Assembly (NCBI RefSeq): GCF_963678635.1
Contig: NC_087069.1
Coordinates: 44,220,688-44,284,687 of the forward strand
Direction: 5' to 3'
DNA from: Symsagittifera roscoffensis
Taxonomy: Eukaryota; Xenacoelomorpha; Acoela; Convolutidae
DNA length: 64,000 nucleotides
The stretch's first letter is position 1, and every line of letters begins with the position of its first letter. Shown here piece by piece: positions 24,609-36,329 of the stretch. Under the pieces are notes generated by a model, which ran no database searches, was not told the origin of the DNA, and was given only the letters and a program-made list of their open reading frames with translations. Position numbers and translations under genes: made by a program.

Positions 24609-25399
24609 TTTTTTTTTTAAATCGAAAAAGCGAAAAAATGAGGAAATTATGTTAGTATTGGCATGCTAGAAAACAAAACTGACGGAATATAACATCACAT
24701 TGTTGATTTATTTTACTGTACTTCGGGTCTCGCAGTTGACTTTTGTTTAAGAAACCGGAGTTCAGTTATCACAGTTCGCAGCATTTTAAAATTTTACCTA
24801 TATTACCTAGTTTTCTCCAATTTGGTTAATTTTATGAAAAAACAACAATCATAAAATGATCAGGACTTTCAGAGAGCTTCAAGAATTAAGTGCTTTTTCA
24901 GAAGCTGAAAACTTGTGATTTGTTTAAAAAACACGTCAAAATTTTCCTATATTGACTTGTGTTCCTTGACTTTTTTCGAACTGTCTATTCGTCATGTTAA
25001 TGAAAAAAACTCCAGCTGACAAAATTTTTCTCCACGTTGAAAACTATAAACGCTGTAACTCACCATCGAAAAAATCTTTCTATCTGAAATTGAAAAAAAA
25101 AATATTGACACTTGAAAAAAATGTATTGCGGACTTGAACAGTGCAAAAAAAACTATTAAAAGTCTCATTTTGATTTTACTGCGTGTTTTTGTCATGATTG
25201 AATTGTTGATTTTTTTGTAAGTGTTTTTAAATTGGCCGTCTAAAATAATAGTGCTGTACTAGTAAGATAACAAAAGTTTTCATTTCATTGCGAGGTCATA
25301 TTATGCAATAGATGGCAGCACAGTTTTCTATCTCTGAGTCACTAGAATCTTCAAGCTTAATCCAAAATGTATGAGGGTTCTCCTTATAAAACTTTGTGA
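24609..25399. other. AT-rich non-coding stretch
   Basis: No gene seen. Confidence 0.4.
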
Positions 25400-25855
25400 A
25401 TTCCGCTCCCAACTACAAGTTAACTTTGTTGGCAAATTAGCCTTTTCGTGGAAATAAATGATCGATGCGGATTTCGCAAAAATGACCGGATTCCGTACTT
25501 ATAAGTGAACTCAACTGGCACATTTTGCAGATTTTGATTACAAATGGCCGAATCCTCATACAAATTGCGGCTTTCACTTACAGTTGCGGGTTCCTCGACA
25601 ACGTTATTTTACCATACAGAAAGTTTTTCTGCGGATTTCAAAACGTTTTTTTTTGTGTTTTGGAAACTATGCTGTGGATTTCACAAGTTCGTTTTCGATT
25701 TTTTCCAAAAATTTTCCAGCGATATATTGTTTTTGCTCAATCAAAATTCATTTAAAAATAGCAACGTCGCGGATTCCGCAGCGAAACGTTTTTCGACTTG
25801 TCTCAAAATCCGCTTACAATTCACAAACTATACTGCATGGTCTTGAAATGTAAGT
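25400..25855. mobile_element. Diverged member of the GGATTCCGC-rich inverted-repeat family
   Basis: Carries the family's interior: repeated variants of 'gcggatttcgc', 'ggattccg', 'acttacagttgcgggttcc' and 'cgcttacaattcacaaac'. It ends in 'ctgcatggtcttgaaatg', a worn version of the family's right end. The three overlapping open frames here are repeat shadows. Confidence 0.55.
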
Positions 25856-28800
25856 TTGGAGTCAATTAGTCGCCTTTTCTTCACTAGTGGAGAACTGAAA
25901 ATGTCACAAGAACCAGACCCAGTTTTTGGACACCGATAGTTTGTTTCTAAGCTTAAATAAATTAAACTAATCTTAACAAAGCAACACAGTAATCGTTTGA
26001 ATTACCTTAATTTTCTTTTACAGAAGGAGAAAATGTTTATAAACGATATGTTCGTTTTCATTAGCCAGGTTTAGAACCGATACATAAAAACCAAATGTCC
26101 TCAATAGTTTTGTCAGAACTCTTTTTTCTCGAAATCGGCAGCACAATTTTGCTCAAACACTGAGTTATATACGGCGTCGCAAATCTTAGGGTAGCTTCAC
26201 GAAAAACTTGTAACGAAATTGTTAGTCAGCATTAGCTCTTGTTGAGGTTTGATAGGAACACGAAAACAATGTCAGGAATCTGCATAACACACTTGTTCAA
26301 GACTTGTGAACATCTCAGGCGTTTTTTTAATTATGGTTTTCCTAAACGTATTTCTCTTCTTGTGGTTATTGCGACTTAAAGCCTTCTTTGAAAAGCAAAG
26401 TTCGTTAGAAAAAATGTAAGCCTGTTTGAATTGCCAGTTTGAATTCACCAAAAAAATCACGCTGCAACATGCTTTTAAAATTGTTGCTGGGTTTAATTGT
26501 TAAGTTAAGATAGAAAATGAACTTATGAAAGAAAAATAACTAGAAAAGTTTTTTTTTTGCTTTCATATTTCGTTTTATGCTCTTTGAGTTGTAGCCAATT
26601 TTGCCTAACAATTAAACGAGTTTGATTATTCTTAAAACAACACTTGAATGGCCGCACAGATTTTTTGGGAAATCATTTACAATAGGAAGACAACAATTCA
26701 GAAGTTGGATAATGAAATACGCGCAACCGAGCTGTCAATTTCCTTTGTGGATAATTTCAAACTTCATGGATTCTATATTTATAATTTTTCCATCAGCATT
26801 TGAACGAAGTTTTTTTGACATTATTGTCATTTTTGGAATTGTTAAGGATATAATTTTAGACACAGTCTAGATGAAAACAATTAGGTCGAATAAGCCGATT
26901 CAAACTTTGAAAATTCTAATATTGAAGGTGTAAAATAGCCAGTATATCTTAAATGATTTCAGAATTTATCTAACTGTGGAAAGATCATTCGTAAAAGCAC
27001 AAAGATTGAAATTATGGGCTTTACATGTGTTTTTTGCAGAGCTGATGAGCTGAAAAAATGAAAGTTTTTTTTTCCGGCGTCCAAAATAGTATGTTCTCTT
27101 AACTCTATAGAAATCATACAGAAACCATTGTTTGGTCCTGCCTCCGACGATAAAAAAAAACATTAAACGGCTTTGAGCGCTGATTTTAGAGAAAACGTTT
27201 AAAGAATTGTGATTAAATCTATTATATATTAAAAAGTCGAGAAATCATTCAACAACTGGGGAATAATCAGTACATAATGCAAAATTGTGATCGGTACGAA
27301 ATCAACAGATGTAACCAAAATTGTGTTTGTACAAACCTGAAATCAATTAATTTTTTTACTTGTAGCAAAAGTTATCGAATAAAATGAAAATTTCAACGCA
27401 GGGGATTTACTCCATCTGTAATAATTTTGTAAGGTCATAGTGGTTCGCAAACGGCCATTCTGGCGTTTTGGACTAAATTTTTTGGACATTGCACAAAAAT
27501 CTCGTACACCCCAGATATCAACGACGACACCAGCTCACAAATACCTAACAATGAATTACGGCCTTGGGTCCACTAGTTTGCTCTATTCTGTTTTCAGTCA
27601 AGCAGAAGAACGCAAATTTTTGGCAGCTTTCGCCGTTTTTTTCTGCAACTAAGTAAAAGTCAATGCTAAAAATTGGAAACTTAGCTAAAGAAACTATTTA
27701 AAGGAACTATGACTTTTAGAAAGTCGAGTATTTTTGTTTGGCAGACATTGGTTGGCCAGCAATTTTAACCAGCTTCAAATAAATTTCTTGCCGTAGAAAA
27801 CCGTTAGAAAATTTTTTGAGTATGTTGACTCAAAGAAGTTCTTTGAAAAACCAATGAATTCTTTTGATTTTTGTATGTGAAGAAAGAAGCTCTTTGTCAT
27901 ATTTTGGCACCATTCAAGGTGGAGTGTCGTATTGTTGACATTTGGTAATTGTAGTTAATTGGAGGATTTATTTCGATCAACAGCTCAAAATACTCATTAC
28001 AATTTGGCGGATCTTCGACGAAGGATCAGATAGCTTTTAAATTTTTTAGATCCATGTTATTAAGAGTTTTGTTTATTATTTTTAAGATTTTTGTATGTTA
28101 TTTTTACCGTTTCTTGAGAAACTTCAAGTTTTGATGAAACATTTTCAAATGTTTTTAATTAATTAGCTGCTAAAAAGATTTCTGTTTAGATAAAATTAAA
28201 AATACCCTCAAAAAAGTTCTTATTAAAGGGTTATTGTTTCAATATTGCAATATAATCAGAATAGACTCAGTTTTTTGCTTGCTAAATTTGCTGGAAATTC
28301 TTCAGTTTTTGGGAATTTTTTTAAAGCTAGATAAATTACACTGAGAGTTAAATAAACTCATTTTTATGGTTAGCTTGAATGTAGGTCACCAATTTTTTTA
28401 AGTGAATTTAACCATAAAAAGAATTGCTCCAGATTCTCAAGGTTTTATTATCAAAAAATATCCAGAAAAAATGTAAAATAGAGGTTCTTTTCTTTATTTC
28501 ATTTAAAATAAAACTTCTTAAAAAAAAGAAATTCAGCTACTTTTTTTACCAATACCTGTTCAATAATTGGCTCAACCCGTCAAAGAAAAGTATGCAAAGA
28601 AGAAAGTTAAAATCTTTGATTCAATAACTTTATCAGATTAGCAATATGAGTCCATAGTAAACATCATTTTCAAGTCGCAACAGCTAAGAAACACATTGAA
28701 ATAGAAAAAAAACCAAAGTTTGGACGGCAAGATAAAAAAATTGAAAAGAAATTGCTTCACTCAATCCTATGTTGTATAAAAAAATGAAGTCGATTCAGAT

Positions 28801-28963
28801 TAAATTAAAACAATATAATATAGGAAATTTAGCTGTTTTATTTTGATTTTAGCTAATAATGTTTGGAATTTAGCAATTTACAATTTACAAGGATACACAG
28901 GGGAAATTTACGTTTACTTATATACATAACTGGGAAAAAAGTTTTGATTTATTTAATTTCGGA
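25856..28963. other. AT-rich non-coding stretch
   Basis: No gene with support. An open frame at 27440-27652 (+) has slightly mixed composition but no family signature or splice sites; 26622-26870 is hydrophobic by A/T content. Confidence 0.4.
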
Positions 28964-29107
28964 CGGCTTTTTTTCAGTTTCAATATCCTATTCAAATCAT
29001 AAATTATTATTGACAAAAATGCACTTTTTAACAGACTGAAAAGGTAATTTTTGTCATTAAAGGCAAAAAAGTCACAATTTCATGAAAAAAAAAACTGAAA
29101 AAAGCCG
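28964..29107. repeat. 144-bp inverted repeat downstream of PGAP3
   Basis: The ends are complementary: cggctttttttcagttt at 28964 and aaactgaaaaaagccg ending at 29107. It lies 48 bp past the PGAP3 stop, in its 3' flank, so it may be a small MITE inside or next to the 3' UTR. Confidence 0.6.
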
Positions 29108-29154
29108 TATAAAAGTTCTTCGATTGTTTTGACTTTTTATGATTTGACTGTTTT

Positions 29155-31320
29155 CTAAACGATCTTCCGCTTGTAGGTCGTCAAGTAGATATCATCAATC
29201 GAAATTACCCACCAGAATAAGAAAGGTGTTGGCGATGTCAGGATATGAAATATCGAATGGGCATCGTAAACCCATTGGTAAGGCGGTTGCCATTCGAAAT
29301 ACTTCGCAGTTAGAGGACCCACTGCAAAACTCAAATAAGTCATCAGGTATAATTTGGCGTGGGGTACTTTTTTGAGATTGAAAATACACCAAATTAGCCA
29401 AAATCCGAACCCTAAAATTGCGATTCCGGTGCAAACTGAAAAATGCAAAGTGTGATCAAATTTGACAAGCTCCATGTACAGAACATCGGCGATGAAACAC
29501 ATTGCTACGAATGAAATTGCTGCGAAGAACAAAATTTTAAACTCGAAGTAAAAATTGCGACAAACGAACCAAAACAAAGGAACAAAAGTTGTGATAAAAG
29601 CGCCGTAATAATCCATCCTTTCAAATATAAATAAATCACGAATGTGGAATAAAGTTGAGGATAACCACGTAAAACAATTGATTGTAAAAATAGTATTATA
29701 GCACCACTTATAAGGCGAACAAGGGTGTCCGAACTTGCGAAGCCACCAAAACCCGAGACACGAGAACAAAAGCGACACGAATGATGCGATTGACGAGGCG
29801 GGTTCGAGCATTCCGAAGTAGCGAATGAGAGGCCATCTTCCAAAAAATTTGGGCACGAGACCTTCTTGATGAACGTAGAGACGGGTAAAATTCCACATAC
29901 ACCTAAAATGAGCTTATATACGTTTTTCTTGCTGGATGTAATTGTTTCTGGTTTGGATGAGCAAAATAAATTTTCTAGAAAAAAGTTGAAGATAATAAAA
30001 AGCAAATAAATCCTGGTATGGAAAATCTGAAAAATATTCGCAATCAGGAAAAAATATATATTTTATTGGTTTACTTTTTTCCAGTACGCATGGTAAGTGA
30101 AACTGATTCAATTTCTATAGACTTTGGGTGCTTTAGATTTTGTGCAATTTGAGTTTCGAAGTGAGCAGTTTTTGGCTAATTGTTCAACTTTCCGTGATAG
30201 CTGTTTTGGGAGAAAAAATTTTTCTTTTCAATTTTTTTTTGCTATTTCATTTCTGACAAAAACATCGCCCCGTCATAATCTGCTACACTTTTCAACTTAA
30301 ATTCTTCTCTCGTATTATATAATTTATGACCACTTTTAGTCCATATTGTAAATAATCCACACAAAAAGAATTAATTTATGCAAAAAACACTCAATTAGCA
30401 CATTCTCTGAAAAACATTACCTGTGTTGGCATTCCTCCAGACATGTCCAGCCGAATGCGGAGTCCACCTGTTTCTGGATGTCGGATCTCTTACTCAGCAT
30501 CCGTTCACACTTCTCACTCGAACTCTCACAGAGGACCAGACAGCGACGGTAGTAGGGATGGCGATCAGCTGGAACGCATGGAAACAACATCAGCAAGTTT
30601 TTAGGAAAAAAAATCATTACAAGGCCAAACTGTGCATTTTGTGCATTGTAAGCGGATTCCGCAACAAGGACGCCCCCCTTTGTTTTTATTTTGTTCTTTA
30701 CTTTCTTTTGATCGTTCCGACAAAACTTTAACATGTGCTCCTATCCAGTGCACAGTTTGGCCTCGTAATGATGCAGTATTTGCGTTTGGGGCGCTTTTAG
30801 GCTGCGTTTGAAACTTTATAACCGAATGCAATTTTGGTCAAACCACGCCTAATAATTTTTAGGGCACCTTTGATGCGAAGTTGCGAAGTTGTCAATAATT
30901 TTGACGGGCTTGCTTTTTTGGTTGAAATTTTTTTAGAACAATTTTGAGAGTACCGTGAACAATTTTTGTTTTTGTTTGACTAGAAAAGTATTCAACAAAA
31001 TTTATGAACTTTTTCAAAACTACCAGTGTTTTGAACTATTTCTATAACTCGAATGGAATAGGGGGGGGGCAAGCAAGCCCGGGCGATTGTCTGAACTCTT
31101 GTTATTTCACTTAAAGAGGGGAGGGGTTGTAAGGTTCAAGGAGTCAAAACCTTCAAACTAGTCGAAACTTTAAAAATTTTGACGTTTAGTTCAATAATAA
31201 AAAAATTGCTGCTTTTGATTGCGTATATGTAATTTCAATAAGTTACTTACCCCATGATGCGTTGCTTTCTTGAATGGTCCAACTAAACGCCAACACCACA
31301 AGTGCAATAATTTCTCGCAT
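29155..31320 (-). CDS. PGAP3: PGAP3/Per1, GPI-anchor fatty-acid remodelling factor (complete, 3 exons)
   Basis: Exons on the minus strand are 31320-31251, 30568-30421 and 29902-29155. Introns have GT/AG ends (GTAAGT, GTAATG donors) and the phases fit, giving 321 residues, close to the ~320 of animal PGAP3. Residues 1-21 are a signal peptide. The lumenal part has cysteines at 33, 37, 44, 66, 70 and 74, with the family-type GWTCLEEC...CMW. Exon 3 encodes about seven membrane segments. Family hallmarks are SSTLFHIRD (Ser154/155, His159, Asp162), ERMDYYGA (Asp170) and DAHSIFH (His288, His292), the Ser/His/Asp set expected of CREST-superfamily membrane hydrolases. Known role of the family: removing the sn-2 unsaturated acyl chain from GPI anchors in the Golgi, so that GPI proteins can enter ordered membrane. 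No frameshift or missing hallmark is seen, so the gene looks functional. A candidate poly(A) signal (AATAAA on the minus strand) lies near 28940. Confidence 0.95.
30620..30765. mobile_element. MITE of the CGAGGCCAAACTGTGCA family, in PGAP3 intron 1
   Basis: The cleanest copy: 146 bp, left end caaggccaaactgtgca, right end tgcacagtttggcctcg, flanked by TA on both sides (30618-30619, 30766-30767). The interior has 'gtaagcggattccgcaacaa'. It sits in the sense-neutral middle of intron 1, just upstream of exon 2. The overlapping frames that run through exon 2 into this element are not protein. Confidence 0.9.
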
Positions 31321-32603
31321 TCTCAGTAACATAAAATAAGATTAAAATTGAAAACAAATCACGTCGAATTTGGCATAAAATGCTGATCAAACTTTTTCAA
31401 AAGCTGAAAAAGCGTTTGTTGATTTTTCGCATCAGATGAATTTGATGTCAAGTTTGACTTTACTGGAGTTTCGGTTTTGACTTCTCAGCACGTGTTTTGT
31501 ATGTCGTAATCTTGTCAAAGTTCAAGTTCAAACATTAAGTTTTCGATGTTCAAAGGATCCGCGGTATTTACAAAAATGTCATATTCTATTGTTTGATTTT
31601 CGGCAACAGAAAAATGCTGTCTCATAAAATCATACAGGGTTTTTATCGGCGCTGGTTATTTATTATAACCAAAAATAAATTTCGTTAGTTATTTGATCCT
31701 GAATTTGAAGTAACTGTAGAAAATAGCATCCAAAAAAGTAGATCATTATCAAGGTTTAACCAACGTTTCGGAAAACTGTGATTATGGGAAAAATAATGAA
31801 GATAAGTTTATTTTTTTCTCGATCAGAACAAGACCATAAGGTTAAAATGGTTAAATAAATATGTACAAACACCTTTCGAGTTCTTCAATCATATGATTTT
31901 TTTTCTGTGGTGCTGCTAAGAACAAATCAGCTAATTTGAACTTGCAAAACAAGCACAAGCGGCTCAAATTTGCAAGTCATGTCTCGTTTTATAAACTTGC
32001 AGAAGCAATCTTGCTTAAAACGGTAAGTCATGTATACAAAATGGACCATCTAACCGCAGTATTAACCATATAATCGATATATGATACAGTTTCTTTTAAT
32101 TTGTGTATATAGTAAACTAACTGCAGTTTTGCAAACAAACTCATTTTTGATTTTCATTTTATCTCAAAAAATCTGTTAGAAAAATTCGATTTTTTCGATT
32201 TCTAGAACAAGCAGTTTTGATTAAGAAACACACTTTAAAGTTTTTCAATTTTGAAAAAAAAACACACCCACTTCACACCACACGTGTAATCTGGGACAAC
32301 TTTGTTTGTTTATACAAAATAAGCGCGAATCAGACTGGCCAAGTTCGTCTAATTGTTCTTTTTCAGTCTCAGTTTTTCTCGAAACTCAGTCGCAAACACC
32401 GTATCTTAAGATTCTAATTTTGAACCCAAAGTATTGGAAAACGATTCAAAAAAATTGTTTTTCTTGGTTCCATGGATTATCTTTTTCTAATTTTTTAAAG
32501 TAAGAACCATTTTTGATTACTTAATATTTGTTATCCATTAACACGGTCTAATTTGGACACGATTATACGAGATTATTTTTTTTCGATGACAATACCTCCC
32601 TTA
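31321..32603. other. PGAP3 5' flank and AT-rich non-coding stretch
   Basis: The promoter of PGAP3 should lie here, but I see no clear TATA box or initiator. The rest shows no gene. Confidence 0.4.
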
Positions 32604-33235
32604 CGGGGCCAAACTGTGCACTGGATAGGCGCACAACCTTGTGTTTGTATGCTCCTGGATTCCAGAGTCAAATCTTTAAACACGTTCCAAAAAGTAAGTG
32701 GATTCCACTTACAAAGTTTTCATGGATTCCGCGTACAAATAGCTGTAACGTAAAATTTGTCAGCACATTTGTTTTGTTGCGGGTTTCCGCAACAAGATAT
32801 ATAGCTAGTTGTTCTGGATTCCGCAACTGTGAGTAGATTCCGCAAAATGTAAATGGAATCCGCAAACATAAACGGAATCCGCAAACAAAATGCGGATTCC
32901 ACTTGCAATATGCGGATCCGACTTACAGTTTGCGCGTTCCGCTTACAATTGCGGATTTCGCCACAGCTCAATTTTACTATACACATGTCTCATTGTTTGT
33001 TCATGGATTCCGCAAACTTTTTCCAGATTCCACACATTTTGTTGCGGATTCCGCAATGTTGTCTGTTTTTGGAGCAGTATTGAGCAATACGGTGTTTTAG
33101 CTTTTTGTCCGTGGAATCCAAAACAGCAAAGAACATCAAAGAAAACTAGAAGTTATGCGGATTGTGGAAACTAGGAGTTATACTTTTGGTTTTGCGGATC
33201 CTTTTTACCATACACAGAATGCATGTCTGGCCTCG
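32604..33235. mobile_element. Long member of the CGAGGCCAAACTGTGCA family rich in GGATTCCGC motifs
   Basis: The left end cggggccaaactgtgcactg is preceded by TA; the right end is catgtctggcctcg, followed by CA rather than TA. Between them lie more than ten variants of (A/T)TGCGGATTCCGC and AATCCGCAAAC, in both orientations, especially 32745-32960. No transposase frame exists. The six or so overlapping 65-95-codon frames on both strands are produced by the repeated motif. Confidence 0.8.
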
Positions 33236-34632
33236 CAATATTTGTCAACAAAACTATTAAAATCAATTTTTACCCTCAAATTTTAGATGCACGTGGGCTG
33301 AGTATGTATTAACTTGTGTGTATATTATGAAAAAATATCAAAAGCTATCAGGTTGACCTGACTACGAAGAAAAAAAATCAGACAGCTGAAATGTTTTCAA
33401 AAAAAAATCCGAATACGGTAAAATTGACCTCGGCAATTTTATATTTGTAATTTTTCACTTTCAAAAATATATTGCAAATATCTAACTTTACAATCTCATT
33501 TGAGGTCAGTCTGAAAATTCAAAAAATTGTTCATTTGTTCACTTTCAATCAGTCGAGCATATCTGACACTTATTGGATGTATCTGAATGTTGATTCTATT
33601 GACACGTGTACCTGATTACGTGCATTTTTTCCATTGTTTGCGCGCAAAAGTAAATTTAAAATGTTCGAAAAATGGTAAATTGCTGTCTGAACAACCATTT
33701 TTTTCACATAATATGAAGTTGGGAGTTTCTCAAATAAATTTTTTTCTTCAAACTGCTTTTGATACAAAAGATTCAGGCCTTTCCCAACCCATTTTTGTAA
33801 AAGGGAAAAAAAACAAGGGATAGAGTGGGTTTTTTTTGCTGGAATTTGAGTACCTCGTAGATTTATCTAGGTTTTATTCCACGATGGGTAAGTGCGATCA
33901 CATTGAAGGCATTTCGATCAATGTTTGGATTCTCAAAACTTTTCGACCAAATAGAGTTTTGTCAAAAGAAAATGTTCTTTTTATACTGTTTGTTAGAAAA
34001 AATCGAGTTCATCAAAAATATCATCTTTGTGAATTGAGCCTGGTACTTCTTGCAAGCACACAAAGCATGGTTTAGGGTACTTTAGAAGTTACTTTAATTT
34101 CGATCTTTAAAATTGAATTGACTCCACATCAAACGAATCCAGTTTTTTACATCCTAAGTAACTATACGAATAAGTTTGAAAAATCTATTAGTTCAAAAAA
34201 AGAATCTATCAAAACAAAAATTGGACCATTGAATTGTTGCATGATAGCTCAAGATATCAAGTTAGTCGGCAATCAGATTTCAGCGATAGCTTAATGAATT
34301 TTGCAGCGATAGCTCGAGGAAGTGGTTTTCATTGATTTTTTTCTCATTTCCTACCAGAGTCTCCTACCTGAAATTGGTAAACATTTTTAAGCTCCTAAAG
34401 ACCCTAAATTTGTGACTATGAAATCATTGAGAATTTTATTCATAAATAAAAAAAATCTTAATCAATTTTGAGAAAAAGCATCAATAAAAAACGAAAAATT
34501 GTCAAGCTACTGTTGAGAATAAAACGCACTTTGAGAATATTAAGTCTCTAATGGGTAGAAAAAAGAGGCCGAGTCATTATCAAAAATATTTTGAAACGCG
34601 TGCTCATTTGTACAAAGTGTGTTTCGAGCTTC
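33236..34632. other. AT-rich non-coding stretch
   Basis: No supported gene. The open frames at 33570-33823 overlap on opposite strands. The frame at 33836-34075 lacks a recognisable motif. Confidence 0.4.
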
Positions 34633-34640
34633 TATAAAAA
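34633..34640 (+). promoter_or_regulatory. Possible TATA box for the candidate small gene
   Basis: tataaaaa lies 39 bp upstream of an ATG at 34672. This is only a spacing argument in AT-rich DNA. Confidence 0.25.
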
Positions 34641-34671
34641 CAAATCGTCACCTCAAACCAGTCATCAAAAT

Positions 34672-34924
34672 ATGGCATCAAGTAAATTAACTGGATCCAA
34701 AAAATGCGAATAAAGAATTTTTGATCTCTTCTTAGATTGGTAAAAGCCTGATTCGATCGCAGATTGACATCAAATTGCCATCAACAGAGGCTAACAGCGG
34801 GAAATCTCGACGTTACTTCCTGTGATTTTCATTAAACTGCTCGAACTGTTTCCCCTCAGAGCGACGATTTAGCCCGGAATTGAACGCGATAGCCCGGAAA
34901 ATTATACGGAAAGAGACGATGTAA
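34672..34924 (+). CDS. Candidate small spliced gene encoding a short basic peptide
   Basis: Two stretches look coding. From 34736 (after an acceptor-like ttcttag) a 29-codon frame reads IGKSLIRSQIDIKLPST...GKSRRYFL to a TGA at 34823. After a pyrimidine-rich acceptor (tttcccctcag, 34859) a second stretch reads RRFSPELNAIARKIIRKETM to a TAA at 34922. A donor at 34812 (CGAC|GTTACT) would join them in phase across a 48-bp intron. An ATG at 34672 with a GTAAAT donor at 34682 can also be joined in phase to the acceptor ending at 34787. Which 5' exon is used, if any, is unclear. The lysine/arginine-rich, helical-looking C-terminus is not recognised. Composition is more balanced than the flanks. It may be the end of a longer gene or chance. 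Confidence 0.3.
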
Positions 34925-34944
34925 AGCAAAAAAGTGTAAATTAG

Positions 34945-35079
34945 GGATTTGGGTCAGAAAAAAGGATCGGTGATACCCGGGTGGTGAAATTAGAAGAGGG
35001 ATTTGCACAATTGGTATCAATAAGGGTCGAGTTGGGGATTGAGGGTATTAGACGACAGTTAAATCTCTTTAAAGCGTAA
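34945..35079 (+). CDS. Candidate exon next to the small gene
   Basis: A 44-codon open stretch after an in-frame TAG (34942) reads GFGSEKRIGDTRVVKLEEGF...VELGIEGIRRQLNLFKA and stops at 35077-35079. Balanced codon composition and a helical, charged sequence make it look coding, and a gggtcag at 34957 could serve as acceptor. It is not recognised and could equally be the 3' UTR of the preceding candidate. Confidence 0.22.
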   Translation, partial: GFGSEKRIGDTRVVKLEEGFAQLVSIRVELGIEGIRRQLNLFKA

Positions 35080-36329
35080 ATTGCAGAAGATTAAGCAAGG
35101 AGTTTGAAAATTTTTTCAATCTGAAAGCGAAAAAAATAGATTAAAAACATTCTATCTTAAATTTTTGTGCCATGACCTTGCCAATTGATATAATTTTTTT
35201 CTTGTTCTAATGGTTTCTCTAAATTGTATTCAGAGTCATTTTCGAATGTAATGCTAACGGATAAATGCGTTTTTTTTTGCGATAGTACAGCTACTTGTAG
35301 GAACAATTTGATGTTTTACACTCGGTTTTAGTTTAACAAAAAATGGAAATGTATCTTGTGAAAACAGAACGAACTTTTAATCATCAATTAGATCATCAGT
35401 TCAGTAATTGGATGCTCGGATCAAATTAACAAATGAACTCCACATTATTTTTTTAAGGTGGGGGGGGGGGGCAGGGCTATATTATGCTTAGAAAACTCTT
35501 ACCATAGCCATTAGAGCAGAGCAGAAATGATATCTTGCTAGAACAAATGAAAAGCCCAACCTTGTACAAGTATAATAAAGGGGAAGGGGCTGATTTTTAT
35601 GTTTATCCGGATACTATTACCACAGCCACTAGAGCGCAACAGAAAAGATGTAAGAAGGATTGTTAAGAGGATGAACCGATAAATTGGGGGCATTAAGAGA
35701 TCAACTGTAAGTCAGACAACACTCAGACAAGAGACGCCCGCCCGCCGTTTAACTGATACGAGATGGTTGGCTGAACATTTAACAAGACTGTTGAAATTTT
35801 ATTGCTAAGGAACTTTTCTATTAAGGAGAGTATGACCGAACGCTCGTATTTTTTCCTGAAAATCTGGTTTCAAAAGCTTATTTTTAGTGTTAATTGATCA
35901 TATTGTGGAATATATATGAACCGCGTGCAGTATCCTACTTATGGGAACAATAGTGCAAGAATCTTCTTTTTTTTGCCATATTTCTGCTAACTTTTGCACG
36001 ACCTTAATCAAACGGAACTTCTTGAAAGCAAAATCTGAGCACATACAATTAGTGTTCAAATCAAAAACACTGAATTGCTATCATCGCAAAGAAAAGTTTC
36101 AAAACGCATGATTTATGTTTATAAAACATCGAAGACTGCATATTTAAACGTTTTCGCGAATATATGAGGGTTTGTTTTTTGGCGAGGATGGAGATTTATG
36201 GATAGTTGTTTGAGCAATTAAACCAACAAATAATAATAAGCCAAAGATGTTAAGAGGATAAAAGTTAAAAATTCAACTTTTGTCAGGGGACAGGGGACAA
36301 ATAAACTTCCTAAACATTTTTTTTTTAAA
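35080..36329. other. Non-coding stretch with a G run and a weak local duplication
   Basis: Holds twelve G in a row at 35460-35471. Two loosely similar ~75-bp segments lie at about 35470-35530 and 35590-35650 (both with 'ttaccatagccattagagc'-like phrases). No gene seen. Confidence 0.45.

Noticed and set aside
29195-30005. Alternative-frame proteins overlapping PGAP3 exon 3
   Set aside because: Shadows of the PGAP3 frame.
30417-30831. Long frames around PGAP3 exon 2, including plus-strand 30423-30731
   Set aside because: Only 30568-30421 on the minus strand is PGAP3 coding; the rest is intron and the MITE.
32553-33174. Cluster of six overlapping frames of 65-94 codons on both strands
   Set aside because: All arise from the GGATTCCGC-rich mobile element.
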